DNA of 64,000 bases from Paralichthys olivaceus (GCF_024713975.1 NC_091096.1:18473458-18537457), one strand, 5' to 3'; positions 14,317-25,463 are shown, numbered from the stretch's first letter. Made by a program: numbers and translations. The notes: generated from the sequence alone by a model not told the origin.

Positions 14317-15975
14317 CAGTTTAACCTGGTCCGTTACTCTGCCTACCCTCTCACCTCTTTCCATATTTTTCCACCTGTCACTGCTCGCCTGCCTGCATCC
14401 TTTTCTTGCCTGCTACTGTATCATCTATGTGCAGTGAATTTGTACATGTCAAAATGTGAGCTGCTCACTTTATAGTTAAAACTGTTTCAACAAATTTTGA
14501 AGGGCTATTCTCTAATGCTGTGTTGCTCTCTGCCTTTGTCTTTCACAGGTACATCTAACTCAGATAAATAGCAGTTTAATGAACAGACAACAGCACTGAG
14601 GTCCTGGATACTCACACCTCGCTGGAGCTTTCTCATGTGAAAGAACATTCGCTGTTTTTTTGTTTTTGTTCACTGTTATGTCAGACATTATATATTCTGT
14701 ATTGCATCAAATGTGATGGACTGCAGCTCCTCAGATTATATCCAATGACATGTTTGTTCCACAAAATGAAGCCAGGAAAGGATTATTTATTTTTCTGAGA
14801 AGCTTGTTTGTTTGGGGGTGTTTGCTTTTATAACATGACAATCAGGCACACAGCGCCCCCCTGAGGAATGAACTGTGAGGGCTGAATTTCATCTTAATGT
14901 CGCATTAAAGACCTTTAATAATAAAAAAGTGCTAATGACAATTACGTAGGTTCGTGTTGATAACATCTGTTTGAGGTAAAAAAGGTTGCTCACAGCATTT
15001 TCACCACCATCCTACTCCGTGTATGACTGGTAATTCATTAATAGTACTTAAAGATCAAATTTTTAGGCAACTGACAATTATACTACGAAGGCTCTTATCA
15101 GTACATGCTCCTTAACTTTAATACCTCCAAACAATTATTTTCTATATTTAAAAGAAGAGCTTGTTTATTTGACCTGACCTGTTGGTTCCCTGAAATTGTT
15201 CATACTTGCTTCATACCTAACTTACTGCAGTTACGTTCAACTGTCACGACTTAATTCACCAAATCACCTCCATAGCCTCCCATATTTGTTCAGAATGTAC
15301 AAATGTTTATATGTACCTTAATGTGAATGTTCCCTGCTGTTGCATTGTCTGTTCTTCTTCTTCATCTCATCAGATTAAAAAAATGTAACTTTACTCCAAT
15401 TTAATCTGTCAAACTTTTCCCCTGTGGTCAAATAAGAAAAAACAGGGGAAAGGATTTCTGCCTTATTTTTGCTAATGTTGTACGTACACTGGACGATTGA
15501 CCCTGGAAAGGTTGAGCTGATGAGCTTGTCAGAAAAAACTGATTAGAGGATTAAAAATGTTTGAAATAATTTTTTGCCCACATAAGTATTTCTGTATATT
15601 TACTGAGGTGAGTTCCGATATGCAACAATGTTTACAATTCACATCACTGATGTGACGACAGCACTGTGAATATTTCGACTTCTGATTCTGTATTTGAGTT
15701 ACAAGTCTTCTAAAATTTGTGCCCATTAACCATTTTTTTTACTGCAAAATGACAAATGCTGTTTTTGTACGTTGCCTGATGCACAAGGGTGTAAAGAATA
15801 TCTCTGTTGCTGTATTTAGGAAAGATTCAACGTTTGTTATAGATTAATTTAAAACCAAGATGAGAATATTCATGTGGAGTGAGTATGCATTTCTGATGAA
15901 GTTTTATATAAACTGGACATTTTTATATCTTGCGACCTGGTTGTTTGTCATTTTGATACATTTGTAATGAATAAA
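14317..15975 (+). other. igsf9a 3' UTR and 3' flank
   Basis: Non-coding sequence after the igsf9a stop. Two AATAAA signals are present, at 14,920-14,925 and 15,970-15,975, so proximal and distal 3' ends are both possible. An in-phase acceptor at 14,549 could create an alternative terminal exon (see findings). From 15,105 onward the same sequence is repeated at 21,448, because the tandem duplication starts inside this flank. Confidence 0.55.
14920..14925 (+). terminator. Proximal poly(A) signal of igsf9a
   Basis: AATAAA lies about 600 bases after the stop codon in an AT-rich setting. A second copy at 15,970-15,975 is the distal candidate. In the duplicated flank the matching distal hexamer reads AATACA, so it is broken there. 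Confidence 0.45.
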
Positions 15976-16253
15976 TTGCTTTATTCTTAATGTTACACAC
16001 AAAAATAGTGTTTATTTTTATCAGCATGTGACAATGAACTTGATAATGTCAAGTGATTATAAAGCACCTCTTTGTTCATCCCTTTGACACTGGTTCATTA
16101 TCTCATTCCTCAATGAGAGCTAACTCAAGCCTGTGCATACCTCCCATCTCACAATATGACGCGATTATCTGCTTTCATAGTGATGTCATTCCAAAATGCA
16201 GTTTTGTAACTATGCTAAACATAATTGTCTTTGTCTTTGTGTCGAGCACAAGT

Positions 16254-19200
16254 TCAGTTCAACCAGGGGTGCTGCCGGATTTGGTAAAGATTGGCTCGCC
16301 CTCTGGGATCTATAGCCAGACACTTGTTTAACAGGTCCTGGCAGTCTGAGAAGAGAGGACAGACGACAAAGAAATGATGAGTATAGATTGTACAGCGATG
16401 GACAGGAATACAATAACACAGAGGATTACTCAGGTAATCTACTGACACCAGCATTACCTTGAGACCACTCCGTCAAGATTTCGATGTCCTTCCTGAGGAA
16501 GCTGCTGGTGGTGAACTCCCTGTTTCCAGTCAGCAATTGGAAGAGTATCGCCCCCAACTGCCAGACTGTGGTGGGGCGGCCCATGTATTCATGACGGATA
16601 TAAAACTCTGGAGGAAGATATTCAGGAGTTCCTACAATATGGAAGATAGTAGGAGACAGAGAAAAACACAAAGGATGATGAATTTACCATCACTCCAGAG
16701 ATCAACAGACGAATGATAAGCAGTACCAGAAGCCAGGAAACAGTCATACCAGAAACCAAGGTATAATGTTTGTCTTCCAAATAGCAGCCACACCCAAAGT
16801 CGATAATCCGCACTCGAAGGCCATCTGGACCAGTTTCAATCAAGATGTTCTCTAGTTTTAGATCTCGGTGGAAAACTTTGTATGCTTGCAAATGAATGGC
16901 TGCATCCACCAGCTGCTTCATTATGACCTGAAACAGAGATAAAGAGACACGTGAGTTAGAGAGGTGAGGAAGGGACTCTGAGGTGGCACTGTCCAAAACG
17001 GTCTATGTAGTAGCTGCTCTAGGTATTTTGACCAGAGCCCAGGTGTTGTGAATTTGTTGGAGTTCAAATTTCCATTTTGTGCAAAGGCATCTCTTCATTC
17101 TGGAAACAGCAATTTAAAACCAACCTGAGCTAAAGGTCTATGTAGAGGCTGTCAAGGAGCTTTTGAACATATCATGTGAGCTCTAGAACAACGATGAAAA
17201 GGAATTTGTGTTCAATTTGTTTTCTTAACCTTTGAACCAAGAATAAATCCAGAGTTCCAACCTAAGAGCGTGAAACCCAAATAGTTATTAAATTCAAAAT
17301 GTGGTTGGAACCAAATGAAATGTGGGTGTGATAGCAGTCTAAAATTCTCCCCTGAATCGGATGACATTTTCAGAAGTAATCTGGGAAATCGCTCACACAC
17401 AAGAAATTTCAGTACCTTTGCCAGCTTCTTTTTCATGGGACCAGTGCGCTTTAGAAATTTCCTGAGGGTCACACAGGGTTCTGGTCTCTCCATCACCATA
17501 ATAACCTCTTTGCCCAGACGGTACCAGTCTAGTAAGGACACGGCTGGAGATTTTCCCACAGACTGTGGTCCGCCTGTGGCTGTAAGCATGAGGCTCACCT
17601 CCAATGGGTACCAGGATTGTGTCCCATTATCGGTCTAAAGGAGAAAAGTGTTTTTGTCAACAACAAAGACACAAGAAAAACAAAAAAGGAAAAGAATGAC
17701 TTAAACAGTTGGTGCTGAGACATCAGGTCACTCACCAATAGAATTTGCTCCATAGCTGAAGCCCTGATGTATTTTATTGCCACCTACAGGACAGAACATG
17801 AGCACATTGGTTAGTGGGAGGGATGGCGATGCATGCACCACCCCTCATCTGAATGCTCCAGAGACTTTCCCACTGAACCCCAGGCCCCATTGTGCAGTCA
17901 TTTGCCAGAGTTCATGTCTGAAAACATTGTGTGTGATACTTACTGGCAATTCATCTGATCGTCTTATACCAGCATATACGACTCCAAAGCCGCCTTTCCC
18001 AATCAAGCCTTGCTGCATGTACATTGCCTTGAAGTGGTCTAAAGAGACAAACACAAATTATAGTTCTGAAAAAGATTCCTGACAGAACAACCTCTAACGT
18101 AAAATGTTTTATTCCCCAGGACTGACATTTTAATATGTTAACTCAACAGCCACTTTTTCATATCCCCAAGGCTTTAAACCACCACATCTCAAGATTTTGA
18201 GTCTGCCCAGATTGAGAAATACCTAAGTCAAATCCATTCCCTTGACAGGCAGCTGTAAGCTCTGAAATAATAAGTTTAAACAAACTGATATGATGTGGTT
18301 TTAATTGGGGGCCACGTGTTTGACTAGTTCATGGCCAAAGGCTATAACGTTGTTGTATAACGTAAGTCATTGGCTTGGTCAAGAAATAGTTTGGTATGCA
18401 AACACCATGTTGTATCTACACTTCAAGTTTTGTGGTGGCATCAATATTTTCACCTACTCTAATTCCAAAGAAGTCTTCCAACCCCCAAGAAATATCTCCA
18501 AACCACACTGATCCCTATTTTAACCTGATATTCATTAGTTCCATGCAAACAGCAGCACAAACATGTTATTTAAAACTCAGCTTGCCTATGTTGGTGTGGC
18601 CCATTAACATTGCGTTGTTTCCATCACTCTGCTTTTCATGGGGTGTCTCTATTTCAGTGGTAGCCTCCTTCCCACCGGCACCTCTCAGAGTCTTGACTTC
18701 AGTGGCGGCCTCCTTCTTAGTGCCCTTCACCGTCACGTCGCCCAGTAGCTCCACATCTGCGGCAACTCTTCGCCTTTTCCTGGGTGTCTCTATTTCAGTG
18801 GCGGCCTCCTTCCCACCGGCATCTCTCCGCCTTTTTGTGAGAGTCTTGACTTCACTGGCGGCCTCTTTCTTAGCGCCCTTCACCGTCACGTCGCCCCGTA
18901 GCTCCACATCTGTGGCAACTCTTCGCCTTTTTCTAGGCGTCTCTGTTTCAGTGGCGGCCTCCTTCCCAGCGCCCTTCACCGTCACGTTGCCCAGTAGCTC
19001 CACATCTGTGGCAACTCTTCGCCTTTTTCTAGGCGTCTCTGTTTCAGTGGCGGCCTCCTTCCCAGCGCCCTTCACCGTCACGTCGCTCAGTAGCTCCACA
19101 TCTGCGGCAACTCTACGCCTTTTTCTTGGTGTCTCTATTTCAGTGGCTGCCTCCTGGCCACCGGGACCTCTCCGCCTTTTTGTGAGAGTCTTGACTTCAG

Positions 19201-19465
19201 TGGCGGCCTCCTTCTTAGTGCCCTTCACCGTCAAGTCGCCCAGTAGCTCCACATCTGCAGCAACTCTTCGCCTTTTCCTGGGTATCTCTATTTCAGTGGC
19301 GGCCTCCTTCCTACCAGCACCTCTCAGCCTTTTTGTGAGAGTCTCGATTTCAGTGTTAGCCTCCCTCTTAGTGACCTTCACTGTCACATTGTCCAGTGGC
19401 TCCATAGCCCTGGCAACTCTCTGAATTGGGGGTTTTGATTCAGCCTTCCTTTTGATTGGAGCCAT
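16254..19465 (-). CDS. PIM-like serine/threonine kinase with repetitive basic N-terminus (copy A)
   Basis: Predicted 547-aa protein kinase of the PIM family, which is expanded in teleosts. Exons (minus): 19465-18628, 18038-17944, 17783-17736, 17634-17416, 16927-16750, 16631-16458, 16345-16254; the lengths sum to 548 codons including TGA. I chose the ATG at 19,465 (MAPIKRK) because the in-frame codon two positions earlier is TTG. Residues 34-279 form a modular repeat rich in KRRR. The kinase domain runs about 281-545: P-loop GKGGFG 293-298, VAIK Lys315, alpha-C Glu339, PIM-type hinge ERPEP 376-380, HRD 420-422, DFG 443-445 and GTPEYLPPE 460-468. All catalytic residues are present, so activity is expected. 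PIM kinases phosphorylate basic Ser/Thr sites and are constitutively active. The exon 1 donor (CAGA then GTGATG) was chosen for phase and is the weakest junction. The ancestral function of the N-terminal extension is unknown. Confidence 0.85.
18628..19366 (-). repeat. Coding minisatellite in PIM-like exon 1 (copy A)
   Basis: Residues 34-279 are built from two related modules. A is 19 aa (57 bases, KEAATEVKTLTKRRRGAGG) and B is 32 aa (96 bases, beginning KEAATEIETPRKRRRV and ending GDVTVKGTK). The order is A B A B B B A B, then a shortened A and a truncated B that runs into the splice donor. Both modules open with the same KEAATE..T..KRRR core, so they probably share an ancestor. Unit lengths are multiples of three, so gain or loss of units keeps the frame. 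Confidence 0.85.
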
Positions 19466-19670
19466 ACTCAATTCTAGAAAGACACAAACCCATTGTTGAC
19501 TGCATGTAGTGGATTTTGAATACTATCACCATTTTCTGAACATGGCATCTACTGTTTGGTTAAGGTTCAGTGACAGTAAAATTATTCACTATGAATCTAG
19601 CTGCTAACCTACCATATACCAGCAAAAACATATTACCAGTCATTGTCAGTAATTCAGAAATCTAAAAATC

Positions 19671-19679
19671 TTTTTTATA
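19671..19679 (-). promoter_or_regulatory. TATA-like element upstream of PIM-like copy A
   Basis: On the minus strand the sequence reads TATAAAAAA, about 205 bases before the chosen ATG. It is identical in copy B at 25,669-25,677. Position and sequence fit a core promoter, but no transcript evidence is available and an upstream non-coding exon is possible. Confidence 0.3.
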
Positions 19680-20164
19680 AAAGCAAGTGAAAAAATCTGA
19701 CAGTGACGTAAGAATAATATAAACAGTTTCCAATTAAAATCCCTGTGTATCAAGATTTTTAACCTGACACAAGTGTCTATATCTTGGCACAAGAAATAAC
19801 GAGGCTGTAAGTTGCTGCACTAAAATAAAGTGCTTTGTGTACAAAATACACAGAACTACAGAAAAAAAGACTTGACACACAGCTGGAGAAGCAGCTGCAG
19901 CTGATAAGCAGGATATCACATACTGACCTGTATCACGATCTGTCTCAAGTTGATGTTGATCAATTCAGCTCAATGTGTAACAATACCAATGGCAAAAAAT
20001 GGCAACCCAAATGTCTTGTGGTTTATTGGCAACAGCAATGTGCACCTGCATATAAGCTGTTTGGTAACTATGATCTGAGCATCAAAGACAAAAGCAGCTA
20101 ATTTCTTTTGATCATTGTGATGCATTAAAGTTGTCTAGAATTCTTTGATATTCCATGACACTCT

Positions 20165-20640
20165 TGCCCAGGTGGCTTATTGACACAGTGAACCACTAGA
20201 TCCTTATTTAACCTAAATAAGGATCCTAACCATCCCTTCAGGATCTGGGTGTCTCAGGCTCTGCTCTCTCCCTACTCTCATCCTACCTAAATGACCACAC
20301 TCCACAATGTGGAGAGGATCTGTGTCCGAACCTTGTCCTCTCACTACTGGGGTCCCTCAAGGTTCTGTCCTGGGTACTCTCCTCTTCTTTGTACACCAAC
20401 TCTCTCTGCGGTCATTCACTCACATGGCTTTTCCTACCACAACTATGCAGATGACACCCAAGTACACCCTGTCTTTTCCCCAGTCTGAAACACAGGCAGC
20501 AGCACAGTCCGCACACCACCTGAAAATGAACCTTGACAAGACCAAACTACTTTTCCTTCCAGGGAAAGGCTCTCCCAGACTGCTAGGAACCTGGGTGTGA
20601 CACTTGACAGTCAATTCTCCCTTACAGAATAGGGAGAGAG
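20165..20640 (+). mobile_element. Degenerate non-LTR retrotransposon (LINE) reverse-transcriptase fragment, unit A
   Basis: Translated in pieces, this shows reverse-transcriptase hallmarks: GVPQGSVLGTLLFF, then YADDTQ in a shifted frame, then HHLKMNLDKTKLLFLPG and a remnant like RNLGVTLDSQFS. These are typical of fish L2/Rex-type LINEs; the exact clade is inferred. The frame shifts between GVPQGS and YADD, and the flanks hold no endonuclease domain, so it is a dead fragment. Confidence 0.8.
20199..20225. repeat. Perfect 11-bp inverted repeat (hairpin), unit A
   Basis: GATCCTTATTT at 20,199-20,209 and AAATAAGGATC at 20,215-20,225 are perfectly complementary around a 5-base loop. The same hairpin occurs at 26,197-26,223 in unit B. 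It sits at the left edge of the LINE remnant; the function, if any, is unknown. Confidence 0.6.
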
Positions 20641-20691
20641 CATAGCCTGAGATAATCAGATCCTGAATGGAGGAAATAAGGATCTGGGGCC

Positions 20692-21020
20692 TCATTTATA
20701 AAACAGTGCGTAGAATTCATACCAAAAGTGTACGTGCGCACAAAAGCCAAAAAATAAAATCTGATTTATAAAACCACCATTTTCTGTGAGTTGTTATATA
20801 TCTTCTTCAATTGAAGGTTCTTATGGAACAGTTTTGTCACGTGAGTGCAACTGAGGCTGTTGGTCCAATGTAAATGATGAAGTAGATCATTTATTTGGTT
20901 TCAGTTCACCTCCTCATGGCTGCATCATCATTTTCCTGTCTCCAAAATGTTTGTACGCATGGGTCAGAATGAGCGTGGCAGTGCGCACATTGTCCCGTCA
21001 AGTTTGTTTTTATAAATCCC
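20692..21020. repeat. Dispersed teleost repeat remnant, unit A
   Basis: It opens with GGGGCCTCATTTATAAAAC and a GTGCGTA/GTACGTGCGCAC stretch, and ends near TTTATAAATCCC, an imperfect inverted match to the opening. Elements starting GGGGCCTCATTTATAAA are common in fish genomes and I read this as a decayed non-autonomous copy. The unit B copy lies at about 26,690-27,018. Family and edges are inferred. Confidence 0.4.
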
Positions 21021-22251
21021 AGGTTGTTCTGGTAATGATGAAGATAGCAGAACAACCTGATAGAAGACAGCAGCTCGAGTGCTTTGCAGAGAAAAGGAAG
21101 AAGAAAGACAGATCTGTAGTTGTTTACTTCAGACGGCTTGAGAGTGGGTTTTCTTAGGAGAGGGTTCACTCCTGGGTGAGTAAAGGAAGAAGGTCAGGAA
21201 CAATGGACTGGAGAATGTGAGAATCGATGGGTCAAGGGGGCAGGTTGTTTGGCGGGCGGAAGTAACCAGAAGACCCCTCAGAACGAGAATTCTGTTTTGT
21301 AACATTTTTGGTTTGAGGCGACAATGCTAACCACCACATTAATGCAAACAATGTCACGTATGAATGTATAGCACACAAAATAGTCAAAAGAAGAAAACAT
21401 TATGTCAAGACGGGAGCGCTCGCTAAAACATCTACTCCATCTGCCCTATGCTCCTTAACTTTAATACTGCCAAACAATTATTTTCTATTTTCAAAAGAAG
21501 AGCTTGTTTATTTGACCTGACCTGTTGGTTCCCTGAAATTGTTCATACTTGCTTCATACCTGACTTACTGCAGTTACGTTCAACTGTCATGACTTAATTC
21601 ACCAAATCACCTAACATAGCCTCCCATTTTTGTGTTTACAATTCACATCACTGATGTGAAGACAGCACTGTGAATATTTCGACTTCTGATTCTGTATTTG
21701 AGTTACAAGTCTTCTAAAATTTGTGCCCATTAACCATTTTTTTTACTGCAAAATGACAAATGCTGTTTTTGTACGTTGCCTGATGCACAAGGGTGTAAAG
21801 AATATCTCTATTGCTGTATTTAGGAAAGATTCAACGTTTGTTTTAGATTAATTTATAACCCAGATGAGAATATTCATGTGGAGTGAGTATGCATTTCTGA
21901 TGAAGTTTTATATAAACTGGACATTTTTATATCTTGCGACCTGGTTGTTTGTCATTTTGATACATTTGTAATGAATACATTGCTTTATTCTTAATGTTAC
22001 ACACAAAAATAGTGTTTATTTTTATCAGCATATGACAATGAACTTGATAATGTCAAGTGATTATAAAGCACCTCTTTGTTCATCCCTTTGACACTGGTTC
22101 ATTATCTCATTCCTCAATGAGAGCTAACTCAAGCCTGTGCATACCTCCCATCTCACAATATGACGCGATTATCTGCTTTCATAGTGATGTCATTCCAAAA
22201 TGCAGTTTTGTAACTATGTTAAACATAATTGTCTTTGTGTCGAGCACAAGT

Positions 22252-25200
22252 TCAGTTCAACCAGGGGTGCTGCCGGATTTGGTAAAGATTGGCTCGCCCT
22301 CTGGGATCTATAGCCAGACACTTGTTTAACAGGTCCTGGCAGTCTGAGAAGAGAGGACAGACGACAAAGAAATGATGAGTATAGATTGTACAGCGATGGA
22401 CAGGAATACAATAACACAGAGGATTACTCAGGTAATCTACTGACACCAGCATTACCTTGAGACCAATCCGTCAAGATTTCGATGTCCTTCCTGAGGAAGC
22501 TGCTGGTGGTGAACTCCCTGTTTCCAGTCAGCAATTGGAAGAGTATCGCCCCCAACTGCCAGACTGTGGTGGGGCGGCCCATGTATTCATGACGGATATA
22601 AAACTCTGGAGGAAGATATTCAGGAGTTCCTACAATATGGAAGATAGTAGGAGACAGAGAAAAACACAAAGGATGATGAATTTACCATCACTCCAGAGAT
22701 CAACAGACGAATGATAAGCAGTACCAGAAGCCAGGAAACAGTCATACCAGAAACCGAGGTATAATGTTTGTCTTCCAAATAGCAGCCACACCCAAAGTCG
22801 ATAATCCGCACTCGAAGGCCATCTGGACCAGTTTCAATCAAGATGTTCTCTAGTTTTAGATCTCGGTGGAAAACTTTGTATGCTTGCAAATGAATGGCTG
22901 CATCCACCAGCTGCTTCATTATGACCTGAAACAGAGATAAAGAGACACGTGAGTTAGAGAGGTGAGGAAGGGACTCTGAGGTGGCACTGTCCAAAACGGT
23001 CTATGTAGTAGCTGCTCTAGGTATTTTGACCAGAGCCCAGGTGTTGTGAATTTGTTGGAGTTCAAATTTCCATTTTGTGCAAAGGCATCTCTTCATTCTG
23101 GAAACAGCAATTTAAGACCAACCTGAACTAAAGGTCTATGTAGAGGCTGTCAAGGAGCTTTTGAACATATCATGTGAGCTCTAGAACAACGATGAAAAGG
23201 AATTTGTGTTCAATTTGTTTTCTTAACCTTTGAACCAAGAATAAATCCAGAGTTACAACCTAAGAGCGTGAAACCCAAATAGTTAATACATTCAAAATGT
23301 GGTTGGAACCAAATGAAATGTGGGTGTGATAGCAGTCTAAAATTCTCCCCTGAATCGGATGACATTTTCAGAAGTAATCTGGGAAATCGCTCACACACAA
23401 GAAATTTCAGTACCTTTGCCAGCTTCTTTTTCATGGGACCAGTGCGCTTTAGAAATTTCCTGAGGGTCACACAGGGGTCTGGTCTCTCCATCACCATAAT
23501 AACCTCTTTGCCCAGACGGTACCAGTCTAGTAAGGACACGGCTGGAGATTTTCCCACAGACTGTGGTCCGCCTGTGGCCGTAAGCATGAGGCTCACCTCC
23601 AATGGGTACCAGGATTGTGCCCCATTATCGGTCTAAAGGAGAAAAGTGTTTTTGTCAACAACAAAGACACAAGAAAAACAAAAAAGGAAAAGAATGACTT
23701 AAACAGTTGGTGCTGAGACATCAGGTCACTCACCAATAGAATTTGCTCCATAGCTGAAGCCCTGATGTATTTTATTGCCACCTACAGGACAGAACATGAG
23801 CACATTGGTTAGTGGGAGGGATGGCGATGCATGCACCACCCCTCATCTGAATGCTCCAGAGACTTTCCCACTGAACCCCAGGCCCCATTGTGCAGTCATT
23901 TGCCAGAGTTCATGTCTGAAAACATTGTGTGTGATACTTACTGGCAATTCATCTGATCGTCTTATACCAGCATATACGACTCCAAAGCCGCCTTTCCCAA
24001 TCAAGCCTTGCTGCATGTACATTGCCTTGAAGTGGTCTAAAGAGACAAACACAAATTATAGTTCTGAAAAAGATTCCTGACAGAACAACCTCTAACGTAA
24101 AATGTTTTATTCCCCAGGACTGACATTTTAATATGTTAACTCAACAGCCACTTTTTCATATCCCCAAGGCTTTAAACCACCACATCTCAAGATTTTGAGT
24201 CTGCCCAGATTGAGAAATACCTAAGTCAAATCCATTCCCTTGACAGGCAGCTGTAAGCTCTGAAATAATAAGTTTAAACAAACTGATATGATGTGGTTTT
24301 AATTGGGGGCCACGTGTTTGACTAGTTCATGGCCAAAGGCTATAACGTTGTTGTATAACGTAAGTCATTGGCTTGGTCAAGAAATAGTTTGGTATGCAAA
24401 CACCATGTTGTATCTACACTTCAAGTTTTGTGGTGGCATCAATATTTTCACCTATTCTAATTCCAAAGAAGTCTTCCAACCCCCAAGAAATATCTCCAAA
24501 CCACACTGATCCCTATTTTAACCTGATATTCATTAGTTCCATGCAAACAGCAGCACAAACATGTTATTTAAAACTCAGCTTGCCTATGTTGGTGTGGCCC
24601 ATTAACATTGCGTTGTTTCCATCACTCTGCTTTTCATGGGGTGTCTCTATTTCAGTGGTAGCCTCCTTCCCACCGGCACCTCTCAGAGTCTTGACTTCAG
24701 TGGCGGCCTCCTTCTTAGTGCCCTTCACCGTCACGTCGCCCAGTAGCTCCACATCTGCGGCAACTCTTCGCCTTTTCCTGGGTGTCTCTATTTCAGTGGC
24801 GGCCTCCTTCCCACCGGCATCTCTCCGCCTTTTTGTGAGAGTCTTGACTTCACTGGCGGCCTCTTTCTTAGCGCCCTTCACCGTCACGTCGCCCCGTAGC
24901 TCCACATCTGTGGCAACTCTTCGCCTTTTTCTAGGCGTCTCTGTTTCAGTGGCGGCCTCCTTCCCAGCGCCCTTCACCGTCACGTTGCCCAGTAGCTCCA
25001 CATCTGTGGCAACTCTTCGCCTTTTTCTAGGCGTCTCTGTTTCAGTGGCGGCCTCCTTCCCAGCGCCCTTCACCGTCACGTCGCTCAGTAGCTCCACATC
25101 TGCGGCAACTCTACGCCTTTTTCTTGGTGTCTCTATTTCAGTGGCTGCCTCCTGGCCACCGGGACCTCTCCGCCTTTTTGTGAGAGTCTTGACTTCAGTG

Positions 25201-25463
25201 GCGGCCTCCTTCTTAGTGCCCTTCACCGTCAAGTCGCCCAGTAGCTCCACATCTGCAGCAACTCTTCGCCTTTTCCTGGGTATCTCTATTTCAGTGGCGG
25301 CCTCCTTCCTACCAGCACCTCTCAGCCTTTTTGTGAGAGTCTCGATTTCAGTGTTAGCCTCCCTCTTAGTGACCTTCACTGTCACATTGTCCAGTGGCTC
25401 CATAGCCCTGGCAACTCTCTGAATTGGGGGTTTTGATTCAGCCTTCCTTTTGATTGGAGCCAT
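22252..25463 (-). CDS. PIM-like serine/threonine kinase with repetitive basic N-terminus (copy B)
   Basis: Tandem copy of the kinase at 16,254-19,465, also intact at 547 aa. Exons (minus): 25463-24626, 24036-23942, 23781-23734, 23632-23414, 22925-22748, 22629-22456, 22343-22252. Exons 1-3 and 7 encode the same protein as copy A. Four substitutions separate the two (A to B): T332A before alpha-C, E379D in the hinge (ERPEP becomes ERPDP), L457S in the activation segment and E514D in the C-lobe. I saw one silent change in the same exons. The catalytic Lys315, HRD and DFG are unchanged. No frameshift or stop suggests decay, so both copies may be functional. Confidence 0.85.
24626..25364 (-). repeat. 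Coding minisatellite in PIM-like exon 1 (copy B)
   Basis: Same module order as in copy A, with no base difference that I can see across the exon. Perfect identity of a repetitive exon, next to flanks that differ by about 1%, is unusual and is discussed in the findings. Confidence 0.85.

Larger units (their letters stand above)
15105..21393. repeat. Tandem segmental duplication, unit A
   Basis: This 6.3-kb segment is repeated directly at 21,448-27,391. The offset is 6,343 at the left edge, 6,004 after a 339-base deletion in unit B (unit A bases about 15,296-15,628 are absent there), and 5,998 from 16,230 onward after a 6-base difference. It contains the igsf9a 3' flank, a full PIM-like kinase gene on the minus strand, a LINE reverse-transcriptase remnant and another dispersed repeat. 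Confidence 0.93.

Noticed and set aside
18396-19424. 342-codon open frame on the plus strand, antisense to PIM-like exon 1 (and its copy at 24,394-25,422)
   Set aside because: It is the mirror of the in-frame coding repeat: one stop-free unit repeated with a period divisible by three keeps the opposite strand open too. The translation is low-complexity and has no splice partner or known domain.
16254-19465. Treating the kinase copies as pseudogenes because of the many short frames
   Set aside because: Seven exons with good splice sites join to a frame of exactly 548 codons in both copies, with all catalytic motifs present.
19466-19471. Starting PIM-like copy A two codons earlier
   Set aside because: The codon there is TTG, not ATG; the first real ATG is at 19,465.
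20307-20600. A host gene containing a reverse-transcriptase domain
   Set aside because: Only a frame-shifted fragment of a LINE RT is present, with no endonuclease domain and no intact frame.
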